Of a stretch of DNA of 64,000 bases, positions 25,027 through 33,076 are shown one piece after another. Every line of letters begins with the position of its first letter. Position 1 is the stretch's first letter. The notes below the pieces were generated by a model. The model did no database searches, was not told where the DNA came from, and worked only from the letters and a program-made list of their open reading frames with translations. This stretch comes from an uncultured Muribaculaceae bacterium (GTDB lineage Bacteria > Bacteroidota > Bacteroidia > Bacteroidales > Muribaculaceae), in contig CAJTUF010000001.1 in assembly GCA_910579675.1 (NCBI GenBank), positions 124,001 through 188,000 on the forward strand, written 5' to 3'. The position numbers and the translations under genes were made by a program.

Positions 25027-25115
25027 TGGAGCGGGCGGCAAACCCCACTCCCCTCCACCTCCGCCCCATCATATAACCAGTTTTCACGACATTCCTACAC
25101 TCTTTTTTCAATATA

Positions 25116-27596
25116 ATGAAGGTATTGAAATTTGGCGGCACTTCGGTAGGCACCGTTGAGAGTCTCGCCAATGTAAAACAGATTGTGGCCGGATATCTGG
25201 CCGATCAGCCCGACCAGCCCATTGTGGTGGTGGTGTCGGCCCTCGGCGGTCTCACCGACAAGCTCATCGCCACAGCACGCCTCGCAGCTGCCGCCGACCC
25301 GGCCTATATAGCCGAACTCGACGCCATCATAGAGCGTCATCACAAAGTGGCGGCTGCCACCGTGACCGACCCTTCTATATTAGCCGGTGTGATGTCGAGA
25401 GTCGACAATCTTCTCGACGAGCTCAGCAACATATATCGCGGCGTGAGCCTCATACGCGATCTCTCTCCCCGATCGCTCGACATAATCGTGAGCTATGGCG
25501 AACGCCTCTCATCGACCATCATAGAGCATATCCTCCCCTCTGCCACCCTATTCGATTCCCGACGCTTCATAAAGACTGTCGACCAGTTTGGCAAGCACGT
25601 GCTCGACGCCGATGCCACCCACACCGCCATCGCCGCCACTTTCACACCTGCCACTCTCGCTCCCGGGCGTGTGATTCTGGTGCCAGGATTCATCTCTACC
25701 GCTGCCGACAACGAAAACGAAATCACCAACCTCGGGCGCGGTGGCAGCGACTACACTGCAGCCATACTCGCAGCCGATCTCAACGCCGAGGCCCTCGAGA
25801 TATGGACCGATGTCGACGGATTCCTGACCGCCGACCCCCGTCAGGTACAGGGCACCTATGTCATACCCCACCTCTCATTCATCGAGGCCATGGAGCTATG
25901 CAACTATGGCGCCAAGGTGATCTATCCCCCTACGATCTACCCGGTGTTCCACAAGAGCATACCCATCCATATCAAAAACACCTTCAACCCCACCGCCCCC
26001 GGCACACTCATCTCCGACACCCCGGCATCTACCGAGCCCTCAGCTCCGGGAAAGTCAATAAGAGGCATATCGTCGATCAACGACACCTGCCTCATCACCG
26101 TGTCGGGCCTCGCAATGGTGGGCATAATAGGCATCAACGCCCGAATATTCAACTCACTCACCCGCAACGGTGTGAGCGTGTTTATGGTGAGTCAGGCTTC
26201 GAGTGAAAACACCACCTCCTTTGCCGTGCGCAACTCCGACGCCGAAAGAGCCATGGCCGCTCTTGAGACAGAATTTGCCGCCGAACTCCAGACTGGCGAG
26301 TTCAATCCTATCAAGGTGGAGCGCAACCTTGCCACCATAGCAATTGTGGGCGAAAACATGCGTCATCAGCCCGGTGTGGCCGGTCGCCTCTTCAACACTC
26401 TGGGCCGTAACGGCATCAATGTCAAGGCTTGCGCCCAGGGCGCCTCGGAAACCAATATGTCGTTCGTTGTCGAGCTGGCCGACGAGCGCAAGGCACTCAA
26501 CCTCATCCACGAGAGTTTTTTCTTATCTGACACTCGCCTTCTCAACCTGTTCATAGTGGGAATTGGCAACGTCGGGTGTCATCTTCTTGAGCAGATCGCA
26601 ACTCAGCAACCCACTCTGCTCGCCACCAAGGCCCTAAAACTTAGGGTCCTGGGCATAGCCAATTCCCGTAAAGCAGTGTTCAACCCCGATGGTATCGACC
26701 TCTCGCAGTGGCGTCATGAACTCGACAGCTCCGACCCCGTTGCCACCCCGGCAACAATCCTGAGGGAGATACTCGACATGAATGTCTACAATTCGGTATT
26801 TGTCGACTGCACCTCCTCGGCCGAGATTGCCGCTCTCTACCCGGCCCTTCTCGACCACAACGTCAATGTGGTGGCCGCCAACAAGAAAGCCGCCTCAAGC
26901 TCCTATGCCGACTATCTCAATCTTAAAGAGATAGCACGAAGGCGCGACGTGAAATTTCTCTTCGAGACCAACGTCGGGGCCGGACTGCCCATCATCAACA
27001 CCATCAACAACCTCATCAACTCCGGCGACCGGATACAGAAGATAGAGGCGGTGCTGTCGGGCACGCTTAACTTCATATTCAACACCATGAGCGCCGACAT
27101 ACCGCTATCGAAGGCAATCAGAATGGCACGCGATGAAGGCTACAGCGAACCCGACCCCCGCGACGACCTCTCGGGAAGCGACGTCATACGCAAAATTGTG
27201 ATTCTTGCCCGTGAAAGCGGTTATTGCTTCAACACCTCCGACGTCGAAGCCCGCCTCTTTGTCCCCGACCATCTCTTCACCGGACCACTCGACAGTTTCT
27301 TTGCCGCACTTGGCGACCTCGACCGCGACATGGAAGTCAAGCGCCGAAACGCCGAAGCTGCCGGACGACGCTTCCGATTCGTGGCCCGTATGGCCGACGG
27401 CAAACTCAGCGTAGGACTCGAGGAGGTCGATTCGTCCCACCCGTTCTACTATCTCGACGGATCAAACAATGTGATACTCATCACCACCGAGCGCTACCAC
27501 GACTATCCCATGGAAATCAAGGGTTATGGCGCCGGAGCCGAAGTGACAGCCGCAGGTGTGTTTGCCGACATCATCTCTATTGCCAACATCCGCTGA
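25116..27596 (+). CDS. thrA: Bifunctional aspartate kinase / homoserine dehydrogenase
   Basis: An 826-residue fusion. The N-terminal aspartokinase opens with KVLKFGGTSVGTVESL, then GRGGSDYTAAILAADL and EIWTDVDGFLTADPR. Two ACT-type regulatory segments span about 320-470 (MVGIIGINARIFNSL, RNGINVKACAQGASETNMS). The homoserine dehydrogenase starts near 475 with IVGIGNVGCHLLEQ and includes NKKAASS and the catalytic region GTLNFIFN. It makes aspartyl phosphate and reduces aspartate semialdehyde to homoserine. The ACT domains imply threonine feedback. It overlaps thrC by one base; the usual homoserine kinase gene between them is absent. Confidence 0.96.
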   Translation: MKVLKFGGTSVGTVESLANVKQIVAGYLADQPDQPIVVVVSALGGLTDKLIATARLAAAADPAYIAELDAIIERHHKVAAATVTDPSILAGVMSRVDNLLDELSNIYRGVSLIRDLSPRSLDIIVSYGERLSSTIIEHILPSATLFDSRRFIKTVDQFGKHVLDADATHTAIAATFTPATLAPGRVILVPGFISTAADNENEITNLGRGGSDYTAAILAADLNAEALEIWTDVDGFLTADPRQVQGTYVIPHLSFIEAMELCNYGAKVIYPPTIYPVFHKSIPIHIKNTFNPTAPGTLISDTPASTEPSAPGKSIRGISSINDTCLITVSGLAMVGIIGINARIFNSLTRNGVSVFMVSQASSENTTSFAVRNSDAERAMAALETEFAAELQTGEFNPIKVERNLATIAIVGENMRHQPGVAGRLFNTLGRNGINVKACAQGASETNMSFVVELADERKALNLIHESFFLSDTRLLNLFIVGIGNVGCHLLEQIATQQPTLLATKALKLRVLGIANSRKAVFNPDGIDLSQWRHELDSSDPVATPATILREILDMNVYNSVFVDCTSSAEIAALYPALLDHNVNVVAANKKAASSSYADYLNLKEIARRRDVKFLFETNVGAGLPIINTINNLINSGDRIQKIEAVLSGTLNFIFNTMSADIPLSKAIRMARDEGYSEPDPRDDLSGSDVIRKIVILARESGYCFNTSDVEARLFVPDHLFTGPLDSFFAALGDLDRDMEVKRRNAEAAGRRFRFVARMADGKLSVGLEEVDSSHPFYYLDGSNNVILITTERYHDYPMEIKGYGAGAEVTAAGVFADIISIANIR

Positions 27597-28831
27597 TGCT
27601 TTATTATTCCACCGCCAATCCGCGCCATAGGGTGAGCCTCCTCGAAGCTGTGGGAAGAGGCCTGCCTCCCGATGGAGGTGTGTATATGCCCGAGAGGCTT
27701 CCTTTCATACCAAAGGCGTTTTTCAACAACATGGCCGATATGTCGCTCAAAGATATAGGCTATGTTGTGGCCAACACCCTCTTTGGCGAAGACATTGCCG
27801 CTGCCGACCTGAAGCAGATAGTGGCCGAAGCCATCAACTTCGACACTCCCTTGATCCCCGACCCCGACAATAGCGGAATGTATGCTCTCGAGCTCTTCCA
27901 CGGCCCTTCGGGATCATATAAGGATTTCGGCGCACGGTTCATGGCCCACACCCTGCGGCGCATCCACTGCCCCGACTCCCAGCTCAACATCATTGTGGCC
28001 ACCACAGGAGATGCCGGCGAAGCTGTGGCACACTCATTTTTCGGAATGCCCGGAACAAGGGTTTTCATACTCTACCCCCACGTCGGCACAGGCATGAGGC
28101 AACTATCGTCGTTTGCCTCGCTTGGTGGCAACATAGTGCCCATCGAGGTCAGAGGCTCCTTCGCCCATTGCCACGATATGGTCAAGTCGGTATTTGCCGA
28201 CCACAGCATAGGGCGCTCCATGAAGCTATTCGCTGCCAATTCATTTAATCTCGCGCGCCTCCTACCCCAGACCATCTATTACTTCTATGCCTACGCGCAG
28301 CTGATGCGCAGCGGAGCTGATCTATCGCGACTGGTCATAACCCTCCCCTCAGGCAACCTCGGCAATCTCACCGCCGGACTTATAGCCAAGCGCATGGGCC
28401 TCCCCGCGAGCCGAATCATCTCGGTACGTACAGGTGAACCCGACTCATTCCACTCGTTCATACATCAGAATCTCAAGCCGGCAAGAATAGACGACTCAGG
28501 AGTTCCACCCAACTTCTGGCGACTGCTGGATCTCTACGACGGCAATCGCGACAATATCCTGGCCGACTCAGGGTCGATAATGCTATCGCCCGACACCGAA
28601 GCCAGTGTCAGTGCCGGAGCCGGTGTCGGCTCAATCGACCGATACTCCGCTGCCGCGCGCCACGCTCTCTCCGGTCTCGGCAACGAGGCTTCCACAAGGC
28701 TCTATCTTGCCACAAGCATTGCCCCCACTGCCACATCCGACCAGCGTCGGGTGCCATTCCGCCCGGCCGCAACTCTGCCCCCGTCACCGGCATTGTTCCG
28801 CGAATTTCTCCTCTCTTACCGACATAACTAA
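27596..28831 (+). CDS. thrC: Threonine synthase
   Basis: A 411-residue PLP enzyme that converts O-phosphohomoserine to threonine. The start MLYYSTANP, the PLP lysine in GPSGSYKDFGARFMA, the TTGDAGEAVAHSFFG loop and LPSGNLGNLTAGL (phosphate binding) identify the ThrC type of Proteobacteria/Bacteroidetes. ATG 27596 shares its A with the thrA TGA (TGATG), so the two are translationally coupled. The long open frame upstream is only a shadow inside thrA. Confidence 0.95.
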   Translation: MLYYSTANPRHRVSLLEAVGRGLPPDGGVYMPERLPFIPKAFFNNMADMSLKDIGYVVANTLFGEDIAAADLKQIVAEAINFDTPLIPDPDNSGMYALELFHGPSGSYKDFGARFMAHTLRRIHCPDSQLNIIVATTGDAGEAVAHSFFGMPGTRVFILYPHVGTGMRQLSSFASLGGNIVPIEVRGSFAHCHDMVKSVFADHSIGRSMKLFAANSFNLARLLPQTIYYFYAYAQLMRSGADLSRLVITLPSGNLGNLTAGLIAKRMGLPASRIISVRTGEPDSFHSFIHQNLKPARIDDSGVPPNFWRLLDLYDGNRDNILADSGSIMLSPDTEASVSAGAGVGSIDRYSAAARHALSGLGNEASTRLYLATSIAPTATSDQRRVPFRPAATLPPSPALFREFLLSYRHN

Positions 28832-28855
28832 CCCCATCATCCCCCCATTTTCATT

Positions 28856-29218
28856 ATGGCAAACAAACGTCAAATCAAGAAACAGATCACTGGTGCCTGC
28901 GGCGCCCTCGCCGCCGAGTGCATGCTCGCCATCGAATATGTCGACGGTCTCGACACCAAGGCAATGGAACAAATCATCCTTGAGATCGCAACTCTTCAGG
29001 ATCACGCCATAAGCCGCTGCTCCATAGCCTTCGACAAAACCCCCTCCGACTTCGAAAACAGCCACGACTACACCACCGCCCGCGAGAAATATTTTGCCGA
29101 CGCCTTCCGCAATCTCATCAAAGAGTTCAACGAAAAGGTAGGCGCGATCGTTAAAGAGATGAACGCACTCCTTCCTCAGGAGCAGCGCGAAGCAAACAAG
29201 GCAGCCGCCAAGGCCTGA
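28856..29218 (+). CDS. Conserved helical protein of unknown function
   Basis: A 120-residue soluble, mostly helical protein (KRQIKKQITGACGALAAECM; then MEQIILEIATLQDHAISRC; and a lysine/alanine-rich tail). No signal peptide or named domain recognised. It follows thrC by 24 bases and precedes the acyltransferase by 27 bases, so it may be part of that run. Similar short proteins occur in other Bacteroidales as far as I recall; no function is known to me. Confidence 0.7.
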   Translation: MANKRQIKKQITGACGALAAECMLAIEYVDGLDTKAMEQIILEIATLQDHAISRCSIAFDKTPSDFENSHDYTTAREKYFADAFRNLIKEFNEKVGAIVKEMNALLPQEQREANKAAAKA

Positions 29219-29245
29219 CCTTAACCACTTAAAAACCGAACACAT

Positions 29246-29791
29246 ATGCGACTCGCATCATTGATCCTCAAGCTCATGGGCTGGAAAGTCACGGTGTCTG
29301 TACCTGATTTTCCCAAATGTATCATATGCGTGGCACCGCATACATCCAATCTTGATTTCATCATCGGCAAGCTGGCCTATGCGTCGATAGGACGCAAGGC
29401 CGGCTTCCTGATGAAAAGCACCTGGTTTTTCTTTCCACTCGGGATTATCTTCAGGGCCATAGGGGGTGTGCCGGTCTACCGCGACAAGCGCAAGGGCGAT
29501 CTCACCCGGCAGCTCATCGACCGGTTCAACTCCGCCTCCCGTCTCGCCCTGGCCATTACTCCCGAAGGTACCCGCTCGCTCACCTCTAAGTGGCACACCG
29601 GCTTCCTCCGCATAGCCGCCGCCACTGGTGTGCCGGTGATACTCGGAGCCATCGACTTCGCCACAAAAGATGTGTATCTCACCCATGTGTTTACCCCCAC
29701 TGGCGACATGGAGGCCGACATGAGAGCCGTCAAAGACTATTACCGACCCTTCACTGGCCGCCATCCGGATCAATTCACCACCTCCGACTGA
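29246..29791 (+). CDS. 1-acyl-sn-glycerol-3-phosphate acyltransferase-like protein
   Basis: A 181-residue PlsC-fold acyltransferase. The catalytic HX4D motif is APHTSNLDFI, followed by KSTWFFFPLGIIFRAIGGVPVYRD and TPEGTRS (the acceptor-binding EGTR). It lacks long N-terminal membrane spans and is shorter than PlsC itself, so it belongs to the short Bacteroidetes group. The substrate may be lysophosphatidate or another acyl acceptor. It sits 27 bases after the hypothetical gene and 10 before the amidase gene. Confidence 0.85.
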   Translation: MRLASLILKLMGWKVTVSVPDFPKCIICVAPHTSNLDFIIGKLAYASIGRKAGFLMKSTWFFFPLGIIFRAIGGVPVYRDKRKGDLTRQLIDRFNSASRLALAITPEGTRSLTSKWHTGFLRIAAATGVPVILGAIDFATKDVYLTHVFTPTGDMEADMRAVKDYYRPFTGRHPDQFTTSD

Positions 29792-29801
29792 CAACTATCC
29801 C

Positions 29802-30605
29802 ATGCCATCGACCGATCTCCGCTTAGCCATTGTCCCGATCGACATGATCCCGGGCGACACTGCCGCAAATCTCGACTCTATCGAATCAAAAATCGCATCG
29901 CTACCGGCCGACACCGATCTCGTGGTGCTCCCCGAGATGTGCAACACCGGCTACACCATCGACCCCGGGCTGGTGGAGAGATATGCCGAGCCCTCTGATG
30001 GTTACACCCTCACACGCCTGAGAGCCATAGCCGCAAGCCGCAACATCGCGATCTGGGGCACGATAGCGGTGGCCGACGGTGGCCGTTTCTACAACCGTGG
30101 ATTCATGATTGACCCCTCGGGCCATACCGACTACTACGACAAGCGTCATCTCTTCGTGCTCGGACGTGAACCGATGCTCTATACCCCCGGTGAGGCGCAG
30201 GCCCCGATAGTGACTTTCCGCGGCTGGAAAATAAAAATGTCGATTTGCTACGACCTGCGGTTTCCGGTATGGAACCGCTGGACCGACGAGGCTCCCTACG
30301 ATCTGCTTGTGATTCCCGCCAACTGGCCCGACGCACGTGAATTTGCATGGCGAAACCTCCTCTTGGCCCGGGCTATCGAAAACCAGGCCTATGTGGCAGG
30401 GTGCAACCGTCTGGGCTCTGACCTATATGGATCCTACCGCCACGATATATCCTATCTCTTCAACCATTGGGGCGATGAGATAGGGCGCCGCGACAACGCC
30501 ACAGGCATCATCACTGCCACTCTTGACGGTAAATCGCTCGACCACGACCGCGCCCGCTTCCCCAATCTTGCGGCTGCCGACGACTTTGTTATTTCAATGC
30601 AGTAA
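29802..30605 (+). CDS. Nitrilase-family amidase (omega-amidase/YafV-like)
   Basis: A 267-residue carbon-nitrogen hydrolase. The catalytic triad is visible: Glu in VVLPEMCNTGY, Lys in YYDKRHLF and Cys in MSICYDLRFPVWNR. The YDLRFP context and length match omega-amidases such as YafV/NIT2, which hydrolyse alpha-ketoglutaramate and alpha-ketosuccinamate, products of glutamine transamination. This is a family-based inference; the sequence alone does not fix the substrate. It starts 10 bases after the acyltransferase stop. Confidence 0.88.
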   Translation: MPSTDLRLAIVPIDMIPGDTAANLDSIESKIASLPADTDLVVLPEMCNTGYTIDPGLVERYAEPSDGYTLTRLRAIAASRNIAIWGTIAVADGGRFYNRGFMIDPSGHTDYYDKRHLFVLGREPMLYTPGEAQAPIVTFRGWKIKMSICYDLRFPVWNRWTDEAPYDLLVIPANWPDAREFAWRNLLLARAIENQAYVAGCNRLGSDLYGSYRHDISYLFNHWGDEIGRRDNATGIITATLDGKSLDHDRARFPNLAAADDFVISMQ

Positions 30606-30650
30606 AAACCAACAATCACCCTCACCCTTTTTAGCCCACCCCCTGATCCT

Positions 30651-31106
30651 ATGCTTAAAGAAGGAGATAAAGCCCCCGACCTGCTTGGCCTTGATGAGAA
30701 TGGCAACCAAGTGAAGCGCAGCGACTACCCCGGCCGCCGCATAGCCCTCTATTTCTACCCCAAAGACTCCACCTCGGGATGTACAGCCCAGGCCTGCAAT
30801 CTGCGCGACAACTACACCGAGCTGCTCGACGCCGGCTACCAGGTGATAGGAGTCAGCGTGGATCCCGCCGCTTCCCACATCAAGTTCCGCGCCAAAAACT
30901 CTCTCCCCTTCTCCCTCATCACCGACACCGATCATGCCCTTGTGGAGCAATTCGGAGTATGGGGCGAAAAGTCGATGTATGGCCGTAAATATATGGGCAC
31001 ATTCCGCACCACCTTCATCATCGAACCCGACGGCACCATATCGCGCGTCATAGGTCCCAAGCAGATAAAGACTTCGGCCCATGCCTCGCAGATTCTCGCC
31101 TCCTGA
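30651..31106 (+). CDS. bcp: Thioredoxin-dependent thiol peroxidase (Bcp/PrxQ)
   Basis: A 151-residue atypical peroxiredoxin. KEGDKAPDLLGLDENG opens the thioredoxin fold, and STSGCTAQACNLRDNY holds the peroxidatic Cys and the resolving Cys five residues later, the PrxQ spacing. GVWGEKSMYGRKYMGTFRTTFII completes the family signature. It reduces peroxides in the cytoplasm. Last plus-strand gene before the convergent purF; I see no convincing terminator in the 70-base gap. Confidence 0.94.
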   Translation: MLKEGDKAPDLLGLDENGNQVKRSDYPGRRIALYFYPKDSTSGCTAQACNLRDNYTELLDAGYQVIGVSVDPAASHIKFRAKNSLPFSLITDTDHALVEQFGVWGEKSMYGRKYMGTFRTTFIIEPDGTISRVIGPKQIKTSAHASQILAS

Positions 31107-31176
31107 GAAGGATTGACTGCAAAGCAAGAGCCGAAAGCCTTGCAAGACTCATTAACCGAGGGCCATCCCGGGCAAG

Positions 31177-33066
31177 TCAACGCTTGTCGGGATTGCCCTC
31201 GTAATAATTCACATAGGCGCGGTTGACGAGCCTCATACCTCCGGGAGTGGGATAATCGCCAGTAAAATACCAGTCGCCCGGCGATCCGGGCACCGCCTTG
31301 TGGAGTCCTTCCACACTTTGGTATATTATCTCCACTTCAGCCTCAACATCGGCCGGAGTGAGCATCTCTGCTATCTTGGCGGCAACTTCCTCGGGGGTGA
31401 AAGGCTCATATACTGCCTTGACATGATTGACATCATCGGCATCGCCACCGGGAGCGAGAGCTTCACGGCAGCGATCGTAGACCGTAGCGAGCAGATCGCC
31501 CATTCCCCGCTCGCGCAGCAACTCCACAGCGGCGCGGAAAGCGATAAACTCGCCCATGCGGCTCATGTCGATACCATAACAATCGGGATAGCGCACCTGA
31601 GGGGCCGACGAAACCACTACAATCTTGCGTGGATGTAGCCGGTCGAGGATGTGCAGGATCGAACGTCGCAGAGTGGTGCCGCGCACTATCGAGTCGTCGA
31701 TCACCACAAGCGAGTCTACACCGTTTTCCACACATCCGTAGGTCACGTCATACACATGTGCCGCCAGATCGTCGCGGGTGGAACCCTCCGAGATGAAGGT
31801 GCGCAGCTTGATATCCTTGACCGCCACCTTCTCGATGCGCAGACGACGCGATAGCACCTGCTCTATGGCCTCGCGGGTCAGAGGCCCGCGGGCCGACATC
31901 TGAGCGAGCTGATCGGCCTTCTCCCGCTCCAGCTCATCCTCAAGGCCCTCACACATACCTATGAATGCCACTTCTGCTGTGTTTGGGATAAACGAAAACA
32001 CAGCGTGGTCGAGATCATGCCATATGGCATCGCATATGCGCCCCACCAGCTGCCGCCCGAGCGCCTTGCGCTCGCGGTAGATATCAGCATCGGTGCCGCG
32101 CGAGAAATATATCCGCTCGAAAGAGCAGCGGGCATTCGACTCCTGAGGCAGGATCGGCTCCACATGCCAGGAGGCATCGGGCTCGACGATAAGCGCCGAT
32201 CCTGGCTCAAGCTCCCTTACATCACCTCGCGCCACATTGAGCACCGTCTGGATCACAGGTCGCTCCGACGCTACAGCTACAATCTCATCGTCGGCGTAAT
32301 AAAAAGCAGGTCGGATTCCGTGGGGATCGCGTAGTGCAAACATATCTCCCGATCCGGTAGCGCCGCATATCACATAGCCGCCATCCCAAAGTGGGGCCGA
32401 GTCGCGGAGCACACACCCCATGTCAATGCGCTTCTCTATCGTGTGGGTCAGCGCAGGCTCAGGCATGGAGTAGCGGTATTTGCGGTAGAGCCGCTGATTC
32501 TCCTTATCGAGGGCATAGCCCAGCTGCTCAAGCAGCATGATGGTGTCGGAATAGATGCGGGGGTGCTGGCCGCGGGCCACTATCGACTCAAAGATGCGCT
32601 CCACATTGGTCATGTTGAAATTGCCGCAAAGAAGCAAGTTGCGCGACGGCCAGTTATTGCGCCTCAGGAATGGGTGGACATATTCTATGCCGCTTTTGCC
32701 TGTGGTGGAGTAGCGTAGATGGCCCATGTAGATCTGCCCTATGAATGGCGCTGACATATCAGCCTCTTCTGGAGTCATGTCATCGAGCCCGCATGCCTCC
32801 AGACGCGGCATGATCGAACCGAAGATCTCACCTATGGCTCCTGAGCCCATTGCACGCTCGCGAAAGACATATTCCGACCCTGGAGGGGCGGCGAGCTTAA
32901 CCACTCCTACTCCGGCGGCTTCCTGACCGCGGTTGTGTTGCTTCTCCATCATCAGATAGAGCTTGGAGAGGCCCCAGGCATACGATCCGTATTTCTCGCG
33001 ATAGTATGCGAGGGGCTTGCGGAGACGGATCAGCGCCACTCCGCATTCATGCTTGATCGGTTCCAT
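31177..33066 (-). CDS. purF: Amidophosphoribosyltransferase
   Basis: A 629-residue first enzyme of purine synthesis. The N-terminal glutaminase nucleophile is in KHECGVALIRL (Cys8, after a seven-residue leader that would be removed). The phosphoribosyltransferase PRPP loop is VVIDDSIVRGTTLRRSI. The long form, with insertions compared with the about 500-residue E. coli enzyme, is usual in Bacteroidales. ATG 33066 places the catalytic Cys near the N-terminus; longer starts would not. It follows glnN by 10 bases, so glutamine synthesis and a glutamine-consuming enzyme are transcribed together. Confidence 0.92.
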   Translation of the reverse strand: MEPIKHECGVALIRLRKPLAYYREKYGSYAWGLSKLYLMMEKQHNRGQEAAGVGVVKLAAPPGSEYVFRERAMGSGAIGEIFGSIMPRLEACGLDDMTPEEADMSAPFIGQIYMGHLRYSTTGKSGIEYVHPFLRRNNWPSRNLLLCGNFNMTNVERIFESIVARGQHPRIYSDTIMLLEQLGYALDKENQRLYRKYRYSMPEPALTHTIEKRIDMGCVLRDSAPLWDGGYVICGATGSGDMFALRDPHGIRPAFYYADDEIVAVASERPVIQTVLNVARGDVRELEPGSALIVEPDASWHVEPILPQESNARCSFERIYFSRGTDADIYRERKALGRQLVGRICDAIWHDLDHAVFSFIPNTAEVAFIGMCEGLEDELEREKADQLAQMSARGPLTREAIEQVLSRRLRIEKVAVKDIKLRTFISEGSTRDDLAAHVYDVTYGCVENGVDSLVVIDDSIVRGTTLRRSILHILDRLHPRKIVVVSSAPQVRYPDCYGIDMSRMGEFIAFRAAVELLRERGMGDLLATVYDRCREALAPGGDADDVNHVKAVYEPFTPEEVAAKIAEMLTPADVEAEVEIIYQSVEGLHKAVPGSPGDWYFTGDYPTPGGMRLVNRAYVNYYEGNPDKR

Positions 33067-33076
33067 CGGGAAAAAA

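Noticed and set aside
25027..25115. Possible threonine leader peptide or attenuator before thrA
   Set aside because: The leader has no short frame with threonine or isoleucine codon runs and no terminator/antiterminator pair that I can see.
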